Below are positions 52,537 to 60,928 of a stretch of DNA of 64,000 bases, piece by piece. The DNA is from Micromonospora sp. WMMD1120 (GTDB lineage: Bacteria; Actinomycetota; Actinomycetes; Mycobacteriales; Micromonosporaceae): contig NZ_JARUBO010000005.1 of the NCBI RefSeq assembly GCF_029626235.1, positions 2,574,501-2,638,500 on the forward strand, given 5' to 3'. The notes under the pieces are model-generated. The model searched no databases. It saw only the letters and a list, made by a program, of their open reading frames with translations, and was not told the DNA's origin. Positions within the stretch are counted from its first letter, which is position 1. Each line of letters starts with the position of its first letter. A program made the translations under genes and the position numbers.

Positions 52537-53742
52537 GTGAACGTCCTGGTTCTCAATCGGTACTCGCTGGCGAACACGCCCTATCAGGCCTGGTTGGGAG
52601 AACCAGGCCCGATCGTCGTGGTGACCGACGACACGGTGACCGCCGGCGCGGACCTGAGCCGGTACGCCGAGGTCGTGCCGATCGCCGACTACGAGCACAA
52701 CCCGATGGTCGAGCTGACCGCGCTGCGGCTGCACCAGCGGCACCGCTTCGACAGCGTCGTCGCGATGTCGGAGGCCGACGTGCTGCGCGCCGCGCGGCTG
52801 CGGGAGGCCATGGGCATCGGCGGGCAGGACGTCCGCAGCGCGGAGGCGTTCCGCGACAAGCTGGTGATGAAGCAGATCCTGGCCGCCGCGGGCATCCCGG
52901 TCGCGGCCTTCGCGGCGGCCCCCGACGCGACGGCCATCTACCGCTTCCTGCGCGACCACCCGTACCCGATCGTGGTGAAGCCGCGGCGCGGGCACGGGTC
53001 GATGGGCGTCGAGGTGATCCGGGACGACGACGCGCTCGACCGCTTCCTGGCGACCGAGCGGTCCCTGTGGACCGACGACGGAGCGCCGCTGCTGGTGGAG
53101 AGCTACGTGCCGCACGAGCACTACCACGTCGACGGTCTGGTGGTGGACGGCGTCACGCGCCTGATCTGGCCGTCCGCCATGAGCTCCTGCCTCGCCCACC
53201 TCGACGGCGTGGCGATGCGCAGCGTGCAGCTCGCTGCCGACGACCCGCTGCGCGCGCCACTCGCCGACCTCACCGAGCGGGTGCTGAGCGTGCTGCCCAC
53301 GCCGGAGACGACGATCTTCCACGCCGAGGTCTTCCGCACCCCGGACGGCGAGCTGGTCTTCAACGAGATCGCCAGCCGGATCGGCGGCGGCAAGATCCAC
53401 GCCGCGACCAAGCTCGCCTTCGGCCTCGACCTCGGTGCCGCGTACATCGGGGCGCTGACCGGCGGACCGGCGCCCGCGCCCCCGGCCGAGCCCGACCAGG
53501 CGGTCGGTTGGGTGTTGTTCCCGCCGGTCGAGGGCGTCCTGCTGGACGCGCCGGAGCGCTGTCCGGTGCCCGGCGTCGTCGACTACCGCCTGCACGCGAA
53601 GCCCGGCACCCGGATGGGGCGGTCGAGCTACAGCACGGAGGCCATCGCGACGGCCGTGCTGACGGGCCCCGACCAGGCGACGGTGCAGGACACGATCGAC
53701 AGCACCGTCACCTGGTTCCACGACGAGATGAAGTTGGGGTAG
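52537..53742 (+). CDS. ATP-grasp carboxylate-amine ligase 1 of the NRPS cluster
   Basis: A 401-aa ATP-grasp enzyme. The N-terminal Rossmann-like domain is VNVLVLNRYSLANTPYQAWL. The helix and Lys are in FRDKLVMKQILAAAGIP, the ATP loop is IVVKPRRGHGSMGVEVI, then VESYVPHEHYHVDGLV and the Mg2+ end FNEIASRIGGGKIH. It likely forms an amide or dipeptide outside the NRPS or joins its product to another unit. The GTG at 52537 has GGGAGG upstream. The open frame begins at 52477 without similarity. Confidence 0.88.
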   Translation: MNVLVLNRYSLANTPYQAWLGEPGPIVVVTDDTVTAGADLSRYAEVVPIADYEHNPMVELTALRLHQRHRFDSVVAMSEADVLRAARLREAMGIGGQDVRSAEAFRDKLVMKQILAAAGIPVAAFAAAPDATAIYRFLRDHPYPIVVKPRRGHGSMGVEVIRDDDALDRFLATERSLWTDDGAPLLVESYVPHEHYHVDGLVVDGVTRLIWPSAMSSCLAHLDGVAMRSVQLAADDPLRAPLADLTERVLSVLPTPETTIFHAEVFRTPDGELVFNEIASRIGGGKIHAATKLAFGLDLGAAYIGALTGGPAPAPPAEPDQAVGWVLFPPVEGVLLDAPERCPVPGVVDYRLHAKPGTRMGRSSYSTEAIATAVLTGPDQATVQDTIDSTVTWFHDEMKLG

Positions 53743-53748
53743 GCAGTG

Positions 53749-55083
53749 ATGGACGCGACCTTCGTCGAGACGGTGGAGAGCGCCGACAGCGGCGAGATCG
53801 AGGCGCTGCCGGTGCCGGAGCACTACCGCGCCGCAGTGCTCCGCCGGGAGGAACAGACCATCTTCGACGGGATTCCGGTGGCCGACCGGGACCCGGCGAA
53901 GACCATCCACATCGAAGAGGTGCCGACACCGGAGCCCGGCCCCGGCGAGGCGCTGATCGCCGTGATGGCCAGCTCGATCAACTACAACACGGTGTGGAGT
54001 GCGCTGTTCTCGCCGGTGCCCACGTTCGCCTTCCTCGACCGGTACGCCCGCACCGGAGGACTCGCGGCCCGACACAGTCTCCCGTACCACGTGATCGGCT
54101 CGGACCTGGCGGGCGTGGTGCTGCGCACCGGTCCCGGCGTACGACGGTGGCGTCCCGGCGACCGGGTGGTGGCCCACTGCCTCTCGGTGGAGCTGGAGGA
54201 TCCGGAGGGCCACGACGACGCCATGCTCGACCCGCAGCAGCGGATCTGGGGCTTCGAGACCAACTACGGTGGGCTGGCCGAGCTGGCGCTCGTCAAGGCC
54301 AACCAGCTGATGCCCAAGGCCGCTCACCTGAGTTGGGCGGAGGCGGCCTCGCCCGGACTGGTCAACTCGACGGCGTACCGGCAGCTCGTGTCGACGAAGG
54401 GCGCGGACATGCGCCAGGGCGACAACATCCTGGTCTGGGGCGCGGCCGGCGGGCTCGGCTCGTACGCCACCCAGTACGCGCTGGCCGGCGGCGCCACCCC
54501 GATCTGCGTGGTCTCCAACGACCGGAAGGCCGAGATCTGCCGGGACATGGGCGCCGAGGCGATCATCGACCGCAGCGTGGACGACTACCGGTTCTGGCGC
54601 GACGACCGCACCCAGGACCCACGGGAGTGGCGACGCTTCGGCGCCCGGATCCGTGAGCTGACCGGTGGCGAGGACGTCGACATCGTCTTCGAGCATCCCG
54701 GCCGGGAGACCTTCGGCGCGTCCGTCTACGTGGCCCGCCGGGGCGGCACGATCGTCACCTGCGCCTCGACGAGCGGCTACGTCCACGAGTTCGACAACCG
54801 CTACCTCTGGATGCACCTGAAGCGCATCGTCGGCTCGCACTTCGCCAACTACCGGGAGGCGTGGCAGGCCAACCGGCTGATCGTCAGGGGGCGGATCCAC
54901 CCCACGCTGTCCCGCAGCTACCCGCTGGCCGAGGTGGGCAGCGCGGTGGACGACGTGTTCCACAACCGGCACCACGGCAAGGTCGGGGTCCTCTGCCTGG
55001 CGCCGACGGAGGACAGCGGCGTCACCGACCCGTCGACCCGGTCGAGGCACGAGCATGCGATCAACCGATTCCGCCGCTTCTGA
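53749..55083 (+). CDS. ccr: Crotonyl-CoA carboxylase/reductase
   Basis: A 444-aa medium-chain reductase of the CCR type. It converts crotonyl-CoA or a longer 2-enoyl-CoA with CO2 and NADPH to ethylmalonyl-CoA or an alkylmalonyl-CoA. Visible features: IEEVPTPEPGPGEALI, the Asn of SSINYNTVWS, the carboxylase Phe-Glu pair in IWGFETNYGG, the nucleotide loop WGAAGGLGSYATQYA and the His of FEHPGRETFG. The four CO2-binding positions known from CCR therefore appear kept. No polyketide synthase is in the window, so the extender would need another acceptor. Start ATG 53749 or GTG 53746, 6 bp or 3 bp after ligase 1. Confidence 0.92.
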   Translation: MDATFVETVESADSGEIEALPVPEHYRAAVLRREEQTIFDGIPVADRDPAKTIHIEEVPTPEPGPGEALIAVMASSINYNTVWSALFSPVPTFAFLDRYARTGGLAARHSLPYHVIGSDLAGVVLRTGPGVRRWRPGDRVVAHCLSVELEDPEGHDDAMLDPQQRIWGFETNYGGLAELALVKANQLMPKAAHLSWAEAASPGLVNSTAYRQLVSTKGADMRQGDNILVWGAAGGLGSYATQYALAGGATPICVVSNDRKAEICRDMGAEAIIDRSVDDYRFWRDDRTQDPREWRRFGARIRELTGGEDVDIVFEHPGRETFGASVYVARRGGTIVTCASTSGYVHEFDNRYLWMHLKRIVGSHFANYREAWQANRLIVRGRIHPTLSRSYPLAEVGSAVDDVFHNRHHGKVGVLCLAPTEDSGVTDPSTRSRHEHAINRFRRF

Positions 55084-55108
55084 GCCGGCACGGACCGGAA
55101 GGAGCGTC

Positions 55109-56350
55109 GTGCCCGATCCGCTCCCCACGGTGGCGGTGTTCTACGACGCCGGGGCCGCCGGTCCGACGGAGATCGCCGCCGCCGCCGAGGGCCAGTGCCG
55201 GGTGCTGTTCGTCTGCGACTACGCCGCCGAGGAGCCCCGCCGCCAGCGGCGGATGATCGAGGCCGCCGGGCCGACGCTGGACATCACGGGCATCGATGAC
55301 GCGTCGGTGGCGGGGCGGCTGCGCGCCGCCGGAGCCGCCGGGTTGGTCACCTTCAGCGAGCCACGCCTGGCGACGACGGCCTCGGTCGCCGCGCTGGCGG
55401 ACCTCCCGTTCCACTCGCCGGAGACGACCCGCCGCTGCACCGACAAGGCGGCGCAGCGGGACGCCCTGGCGGCTGCCGGGCTCGACCACGTCCGCCACCA
55501 GGTGCTGGCCGGGCCCGACGAGTTGGTGATCGCGCTGGACAAGGTCGGCCTGCCCGCCGTCATCAAACCGGTGACCGGTGTCGGCAGCCGCAACACCACC
55601 CGGGTGGACACCCTCGCCGAGGGTCAGCGGGCGCTCACCGAGATCCGGGACGCCGGCTGGTCCGGGCCGGTGATCGTGGAGGAGCTTCTGGTTGGCGACC
55701 CGACGCGGGCCGGGGCCGGCTGGGGCGACTACGTGTCCGTCGAGGCGTTGGTGCGGGGCGACGAGATCCGGCCCGTCTGCGTGACCGGAAAGTTCCCGCT
55801 CGCCCCGCCGTTCCGCGAGAGCGGGGTGGTCATCCCGTCCACCCTGCCTCCCACCGCCCAGGCGCAGGCCGTGAAGCTGGCCGTCGCCGCCGTCCGCGCG
55901 CTCGGCATCCGGCACGGTGTCACGCACACCGAACTCAAGCTCACCGCCGCCGGGCCGCGCCTGATCGAGGTGAACGCCCGGGTCGGTGGGTACGTCCCGG
56001 AGCTGCTCCACCGGTCCACCGGGTTCCACCTGATCCGGGCGGCCCTGCACCTCGCGCTCGGGAGGCTTCCCGAGGTGCCCGCCCTCGACTTCCGTACTGT
56101 CGAGTTCGAGTACTTCCTGCAACCACCTGTCGAGGCCGAGACGCTGGTGGGACTGGCCGGGCTCCGTGACGCCCGCGCCATCGAGGGTGTCCTGCGCGTC
56201 GACCGTTGGCTGGACCCGGGCGAGCGCATCGACTGGCGCGACGGCACCAGGAGCCACGTGCTGGTCGCACATGGCTCGACGGCCAGTCACGCCGAGGCCC
56301 TGCGGGTCTGTGCCGCGATCCGCGACGCCGTCCGCCCGACGTACGCCTGA
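55109..56350 (+). CDS. ATP-grasp carboxylate-amine ligase 2 of the NRPS cluster
   Basis: A 413-aa ATP-grasp protein resembling amino-acid ligases (BL00235/DdaF-like group). Key segments are CTDKAAQRDALAAAGLDHV, AVIKPVTGVGSRNTTRV, VIVEELLVG, YVSVEALVRGDEI, CVTGKFPLAPPFRESG and the Mg2+ end RLIEVNARVGGYVPELL. The C-terminal subdomain (FEYFLQPPVEAE) is typical of this group. It would make a peptide or amide bond between free carboxylate and amine. GGAAGGAG precedes the GTG at 55109. It is the last gene of the rightward operon. Confidence 0.89.
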   Translation: MPDPLPTVAVFYDAGAAGPTEIAAAAEGQCRVLFVCDYAAEEPRRQRRMIEAAGPTLDITGIDDASVAGRLRAAGAAGLVTFSEPRLATTASVAALADLPFHSPETTRRCTDKAAQRDALAAAGLDHVRHQVLAGPDELVIALDKVGLPAVIKPVTGVGSRNTTRVDTLAEGQRALTEIRDAGWSGPVIVEELLVGDPTRAGAGWGDYVSVEALVRGDEIRPVCVTGKFPLAPPFRESGVVIPSTLPPTAQAQAVKLAVAAVRALGIRHGVTHTELKLTAAGPRLIEVNARVGGYVPELLHRSTGFHLIRAALHLALGRLPEVPALDFRTVEFEYFLQPPVEAETLVGLAGLRDARAIEGVLRVDRWLDPGERIDWRDGTRSHVLVAHGSTASHAEALRVCAAIRDAVRPTYA

Positions 56351-56505
56351 TCAGGCCGTACGCCGTCCCGCCGTACCTGATCGCCGACGTCTGGCTGTGC
56401 GATGACCGCCCGACTGGCGTAGGTTCGTTCTGGGTCAAGACATGCGCCCTCCCGCTCCACGGCGACACCGGCCGGGAGCTTTCGACCCGTTGGTGGGAGG
56501 CGTCC

Positions 56506-56931
56506 ATGTCGCAACAGTTGCCCAGGTTCGGGTGCCACCGCGTCCCGACCGCGTCGGGCGCTCGCCGCCCGGATCAGCCGATCATGTGGCTGAGCTGCGA
56601 GAACAGCGCGGCGCTGCTGCGCGTCGAGGTAGCCGGTGAGATCGACATGAGTAACGCGCACCTGCTCGTCGAGCTGCTGGAGAGCCCGGCGGTGGCGGCG
56701 GTGCCGCTGGTGACCGTGGACCTCTCCATGGTCACCTTCTTCGGCGCGTCCGGCGTCGACGCGTTGGTGCGGATGCGGGCACTGTTGAGCGAGCGGGGTG
56801 GCGGACTGACCCTGCGCGATCCTGCGCCGATCGTCCGCCGCGTGCTCGAGCTGACCGGCACCCTCGCCCTCTTCGGGATTCCGTCGGCGGTACGCCAGGG
56901 TGGCGTGCCGACCGTACCCGTGGCGTGGTGA
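56506..56931 (+). CDS. STAS-domain anti-sigma factor antagonist-like protein
   Basis: A 141-aa protein. After a ~30-residue leader, the STAS fold shows LLRVEVAGEIDMSNAHLLVE, TVDLSMVTFFGASGVDALV, in which the Ser before Gly-Val (GASGVDAL) is the phosphorylatable position, and GGLTLRDPAPIVRRVLELTG. It probably acts in partner switching by binding an anti-sigma kinase. None is adjacent. The ATG at 56506 follows GTGGGAGG. It is convergent with the ANTAR gene (15 bp apart). Confidence 0.87.
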   Translation: MSQQLPRFGCHRVPTASGARRPDQPIMWLSCENSAALLRVEVAGEIDMSNAHLLVELLESPAVAAVPLVTVDLSMVTFFGASGVDALVRMRALLSERGGGLTLRDPAPIVRRVLELTGTLALFGIPSAVRQGGVPTVPVAW

Positions 56932-56946
56932 CCGTCCGGGCGGCGG

Positions 56947-57681
56947 TCAGGCCCGGGGCGTCCGGGCCGCGCGGTCGACGAGGGCCTGGGCGACGTCGCG
57001 GACCTTGCGGTTGGAGTCCTGGGACACCCTGGCGAGGATGGCGAACGCCCGGTCGGGGGTGCAGCGGCGTTCGGCCATGAGGATGCCCTTGGCCTGCTCG
57101 ATGACGGCGCGGGTGGCCATCGCGTCCTGCATCTGCCGGGCGAGGGTGGCGGTGCTGTCGTAGAGGTGGGCGTTGGCCAGGGCGACGGCGGCGTACGCGG
57201 CGAAGGTCTGTAGCACGCCGATCGTGTCGTGGTCGTCGAGGGCGTGCGGGGTTCGGGCATAGACGTTGAGCGCGCCGACGACCGCGTCCTGGATGGGCAG
57301 GCCGATCGAGGCCGAGCTGCGCACGCCGGCCCGCACCCCGCCCGCGGCCCAGTCCGGCCAGCGATCCTCGATGGCGAGGTCGGGCACCGACACCACGTCA
57401 CCGCTCCTGGAGGCGTCCAGGCAGGGGCCGCGCCCCTGGGTGTACTGCCGCTCGTCCAACTCGCGGGCCAGGTCGTCGGTGAACACCGCCGTGTGCCCGG
57501 CGTCGCCGCGCAGCAGGGTGACGGACACCTCGACCTCGGTGGGCAGCACCCGCCTGGCCAGTTCCGCGACGCGTCGTAGCACCTCGTCGAGGTTGGTCTC
57601 ACCGAGCTTGATGCGGGCCAGCTCGGCGAAGGCGTCGCGGGGGTCCGTCGGGCCGGTAGGGCCGGTCGGTGCATGGGTCAT
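56947..57681 (-). CDS. GAF-ANTAR transcription antitermination regulator
   Basis: A 244-aa protein. The GAF domain (~25-165) has SVTLLRGDAGHTAVFTDDLA, ARELDERQYTQGRGPCLDA, VPDLAIEDRWPDWA and SSASIGLPI. The ANTAR RNA-binding domain (~180-240) has ATRAVIEQAKGILMAERRCTPDRAFAIL as the characteristic helices. It binds dual-hairpin RNA to prevent termination, triggered by a small ligand at GAF. The ATG at 57681 has GGGAGGAT upstream. The frame continues upstream without similarity. Confidence 0.93.
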   Translation of the reverse strand: MTHAPTGPTGPTDPRDAFAELARIKLGETNLDEVLRRVAELARRVLPTEVEVSVTLLRGDAGHTAVFTDDLARELDERQYTQGRGPCLDASRSGDVVSVPDLAIEDRWPDWAAGGVRAGVRSSASIGLPIQDAVVGALNVYARTPHALDDHDTIGVLQTFAAYAAVALANAHLYDSTATLARQMQDAMATRAVIEQAKGILMAERRCTPDRAFAILARVSQDSNRKVRDVAQALVDRAARTPRA

Positions 57682-57941
57682 CGCGCCAGATCCTCCCTGA
57701 TCGGCGCACCCGCCGCAGTATGCCGGACCGAGGTAGGCGCGACTGCGGGCTACCGGGATCGACGCTACCCGGAGCCGCGCCGCGCAAACCCGCAGTGACG
57801 GGCGTCGCACCTCCGACGTGGGTGGCCGCGCGAACCGGCGCCCCACCCGGTTGTTACCCCGCTGTTCGGTGGCATGTCGACTGTGGTCGATAGGGTGCGG
57901 TGGCCGCCGCCGAGAGCGGACACGTGCGAGGGAGAGAGTCG

Positions 57942-58817
57942 ATGCGTAGGACAACGCTCTGGTCGGCCCGGGCCCTGGGCGCTCTGGTGGGTGCTGTAGC
58001 GCTGGTGGCGGCCCTGCTGCCCGGCACGCCGGCGGTCGCCGCGACGGTGCCGTTCCGGGCGGCGACGCTGAACATCTACTACGGGCTGAGCCAGGCCGAC
58101 TTCGCCCACGACCTGAACCTGATCGCCGCCACGGCGGACCTCGTCGGTCTCAACGAGGTCGGCAACCGCAAGGCCTACCTGGAGAGCTGGGCCGCCGACA
58201 ACGGCTGGTGGTTGTACGCCCCGGGCGGCACCAACCAGGCCGGCGAGGCGCTGATCGCCAGGAAGAGCGTCTTCGACGTACTCGATCGGGGTTCGGTCTT
58301 CGTGTGTGACACCAACGGTCCGGGCGAGGTGCCGCCCGCGCGGTACAACAACTGGGTCAAATACCGGCACAAGGCCAGCGGTCGCAACGTCACCCAGATC
58401 AACGCCCACGCGGTGGCGGGCATCGAGGACGCGGGCCGGCCCGAGGACCTGCCGCGCACCAGGTGCGCCGAGGCGCAGTTCCAGGGTCTCAAGGACCTGG
58501 CGGTCGCCAAGCAGGCCGAGGGGCAGGTCATCGTCAGCGGCGACCTCAACGTCGACTTCAGCGCCGACCGCAACCACGGGTACGCGAAGTTCCCGTGGCA
58601 GGTCTTCGAGGCCAACGAGCTGCCGAACCTGCGCTCGGTCTACAACCTGTACGGCGAGCAGGGCGCCGGGACGCACGGCAACCGGCACATCGACTACATC
58701 TACTTCTGGAAGCGGCTCCCGCAGTACCAGCTCCTCTGGATGACCGGCTACGAGATCGTCGGCGGCACCAGGTCCGACCACAACGGCGTGGTCGCGACGT
58801 TCTCCATCCAGACCTGA
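57942..58817 (+). CDS. Secreted endonuclease/exonuclease/phosphatase-family protein
   Basis: A 291-aa protein with a signal peptide (residues ~1-35, LVGAVALVAALLPGTPAVAA). It carries the EEP fold: RAATLNIYYG, the metal-binding Glu in VGLNEVGNRKAY, INAHAV, GDLNVDFSA, and the final Asp-His in GTRSDHNGVVATF. It cleaves phosphodiesters or phosphomonoesters (DNA, sphingomyelin or inositol phosphate). The exact substrate is unclear. The ATG at 57942 has GAGGGAGAG upstream. It is divergent from the ANTAR gene. Confidence 0.88.
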   Translation: MRRTTLWSARALGALVGAVALVAALLPGTPAVAATVPFRAATLNIYYGLSQADFAHDLNLIAATADLVGLNEVGNRKAYLESWAADNGWWLYAPGGTNQAGEALIARKSVFDVLDRGSVFVCDTNGPGEVPPARYNNWVKYRHKASGRNVTQINAHAVAGIEDAGRPEDLPRTRCAEAQFQGLKDLAVAKQAEGQVIVSGDLNVDFSADRNHGYAKFPWQVFEANELPNLRSVYNLYGEQGAGTHGNRHIDYIYFWKRLPQYQLLWMTGYEIVGGTRSDHNGVVATFSIQT

Positions 58818-58871
58818 CCATCGGTGCTGACCTGCTGATCCAGTAATCGGACAACTACTTGTCCGGCCCGT

Positions 58872-58900
58872 GCAACCTTCCGCCCCGGCGACTCCGTTCT
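58872..58900 (+). promoter_or_regulatory. Candidate autogenous promoter of the SigE-family sigma gene
   Basis: GCAACCTTC (58872-58880) resembles the -35 elements (GCAACC/GGAACC) used by ECF factors. It is followed after about 16 bp by CGTTC as a possible -10, about 30 bp before the GTG. Autoregulation is common in this group. Confidence 0.5.
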
Positions 58901-58926
58901 ACCTCCGTCACAAGGAGGCAGTCGAC

Positions 58927-59460
58927 GTGCGAGCCGAAGATGAGCAGGCGTTTCGCGAGTTCGTGACGGCAGAGATGGCATCGCTGCGCAAGTTGGCGTA
59001 CGTCACCTGCGGCGACTGGCACACGGCGGAGGACGCCGTGGCGAACGCGCTGGTCAAGCTCTATCCGCGCTGGCGGAAGCTGGATCGGCCCGATCTCTAC
59101 GTCAAGACGATGGTCTACCGGGCCGCGATCGACGAGACCCGTCGGCCCTGGCGACGCGAGCGGGCCGCCGGGGATGCCATGCCCGAGGTGGTGGCGCGGG
59201 ACCCGGCCGTGGCGGTCGACGAGCGGATGCGCCTGTGGGCGGCGCTCGACGCCGTGCCGGCCCGGCAGCGGGCCGCCGTCGTGCTGCGCCACTACCTGGG
59301 TCTGAGCCTGGAGGACACGGCCGACGTCCTCGACTGCACGGTGGGCACGGCCAAGAGCCAGGTCTTCCGTGGCCTGGCGAAGCTGCGCGAGGCACTCGCC
59401 GGCGAACGCATCAACCTGACCGCGAATCCGGTGGAGGAGTGGACAAATGCAGTTGCCTGA
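58927..59460 (+). CDS. SigE-family ECF RNA polymerase sigma factor
   Basis: A 177-aa sigma factor, the normal length for this short actinobacterial group. Region 2 is AEMASLRKLAYVTCGDWHTAEDAVANALVKLYPRW-like, here with LAYVTCGDWHTAEDAVANAL and KTMVYRAAIDETRR. Region 4 is LDAVPARQRAAVVLRHYLGL and VLDCTVGTAKSQVFRGL. The GTG at 58927 is chosen for the AAGGAGG before it; the open frame extends to 58870. It overlaps the next gene by 14 bp, so the membrane partner is coupled to it. Confidence 0.92.
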   Translation: MRAEDEQAFREFVTAEMASLRKLAYVTCGDWHTAEDAVANALVKLYPRWRKLDRPDLYVKTMVYRAAIDETRRPWRRERAAGDAMPEVVARDPAVAVDERMRLWAALDAVPARQRAAVVLRHYLGLSLEDTADVLDCTVGTAKSQVFRGLAKLREALAGERINLTANPVEEWTNAVA

Positions 59461-60694
59461 ACTGGTGGACGCCGTGACCGCCGACGAGCCGCCGCTGACC
59501 CGTTCCATCGACGACATCGTCACCGCTGGTCGGCGGGCCGAGCGGCGTCGCCGGATGGGGTTCGCGTCGGCCGGCGCGGCCGGTCTGGTCGTGGTCGCCG
59601 TCGCCGGCGCGTTCGCGCTACCGGCTCTCGGCGTCGACCGGAACCCCGCGGGCACGCCGGCCCCGGCCGGCCCGGCGGCGTCCGGGCCACTCGATGCCGT
59701 GTGGCCCGCCGCGGCGCCGTTCATCTTCACCTTCCAGGGGTACGACGCCGGCACGCTGCACGTGCGGGACCCGATCGTCGCGTCCACCGGCTACCAGATC
59801 GCCCCGGTCTACTCCGACCGGCACACCTCGAAGGACAGGCCGGTCACCGAGGAGGAGGCAGCGGCGCCGGGTCGTGGCACCGAGCGGGACAAGAAGATGG
59901 CCGCCGCCGGGGGGAAGCCCTCGCTCTGGGCCTACCTGACCGTCTACCGACCAGGTGTCTTCGACCCCGCCGGAATCACCGACGGCACCGCCGTCACCGT
60001 CGCCGGGCGTCGGGCCGTGCGGGCGGCGCTGCCGACCGGTTTCGACCCGCGGCTTCCGACGGAGGCCGGCAACAAGCTGTTCGCCTGGGAGTACGCCGAC
60101 AACGCCTGGGCGGCCGTCACGTCGTACTCCAGCGACGATGCCACCCCGAGCTTCGAGGACCTGGGCGGCCTGGTCGAGGGCCTGAAGCCCGGCAGGCCGA
60201 CGCCGGCCCTGGTGCCGTTCAGGGTGGGTTACGTGCCCGACGGCTACCAGCCGTTGCAGATCGGCACGCACGCCATGCCCGGCCTGTTCGGCATCGCCAC
60301 GGCCCGCGCCGGTGACTTCGGCGGTGCGACGTACGCCAGGCCGGCCCCGCCTCCCTCGGGCCTGACCGTTCCGTACGACGCGACCGAGGACGCCATCGCC
60401 GACGGGTTCCACATCTTCGTCACCCCCAGCACCAGCTCGAACCAGCCGCCGGAGCCCGGCGTGACGAGGTGCTACGACGGATCGGAGCGGCGCGACCCGA
60501 AGAGCTACCCCGACGACGGCGGCTTCTGCAACATCTGGAGCCGTGACGGCACCGTCGTGCTGCAGGTCAGCGCCGCGGGCCTCGGCAACCGCCTGCCGCA
60601 GGCCGAGCTGGAGAGGGTCGCCCGGAGCATCACGGTCGCCGACGTCCGGAACGAGTCGACCTGGACTCCCGCCGAAGAGGCCCTCCACCCGTAA
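59447..60694 (+). CDS. Membrane-anchored partner of the sigma factor (putative anti-sigma)
   Basis: A 415-aa protein. A short cytoplasmic part (~1-38, ending AERRRRM) is followed by one transmembrane helix (~39-62, SAGAAGLVVVAVAGAFALPAL) and a long extracellular domain rich in Pro/Gly/Asp. That domain has two Cys (TRCYDG and GGFCNIW) that may pair. The architecture and the 14-bp overlap with the sigma gene suggest an anti-sigma or signal sensor, as for many SigE-family operons. I recognise no enzymatic motif. Confidence 0.75.
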   Translation: MQLPELVDAVTADEPPLTRSIDDIVTAGRRAERRRRMGFASAGAAGLVVVAVAGAFALPALGVDRNPAGTPAPAGPAASGPLDAVWPAAAPFIFTFQGYDAGTLHVRDPIVASTGYQIAPVYSDRHTSKDRPVTEEEAAAPGRGTERDKKMAAAGGKPSLWAYLTVYRPGVFDPAGITDGTAVTVAGRRAVRAALPTGFDPRLPTEAGNKLFAWEYADNAWAAVTSYSSDDATPSFEDLGGLVEGLKPGRPTPALVPFRVGYVPDGYQPLQIGTHAMPGLFGIATARAGDFGGATYARPAPPPSGLTVPYDATEDAIADGFHIFVTPSTSSNQPPEPGVTRCYDGSERRDPKSYPDDGGFCNIWSRDGTVVLQVSAAGLGNRLPQAELERVARSITVADVRNESTWTPAEEALHP

Positions 60695-60746
60695 CCTCCA
60701 CACAACCCACGGCGGAGTCGGGCCGGCTCCGCCGCGCGCACCGGGC

Positions 60747-60788
60747 AACGGCGGTGGTCGCACCCGATTGGGTACGACCACCGCCGTT
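60747..60788 (+). terminator. Intrinsic terminator after the sigma/anti-sigma operon
   Basis: A perfect 14-bp stem, AACGGCGGTGGTCG (60747-60760) with CGACCACCGCCGTT (60775-60788), and 14-nt loop, 53 bp after the stop. Confidence 0.82.
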
Positions 60789-60874
60789 CCGTGTCTCCTG
60801 ACCACGACCGCAGCTCCGAGAGTATCGACAAGTCTCCACGTCTTGGCAGCGGCCCGTGGCTCCGCTACCGTCCA

Positions 60875-60888
60875 TGGGAACGCTCCCA
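60875..60888. promoter_or_regulatory. CebR-like operator of the cellulase gene
   Basis: TGGGAACGCTCCCA differs by one base from the CebR box TGGGAGCGCTCCCA, which controls cellulase genes in actinomycetes (repression relieved by cellobiose). It lies 41 bp before the GH6 start. Confidence 0.83.
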
Positions 60889-60928
60889 AGCACTTGGAAA
60901 CATCAATGTGATCAGGAGGCAACACGTC

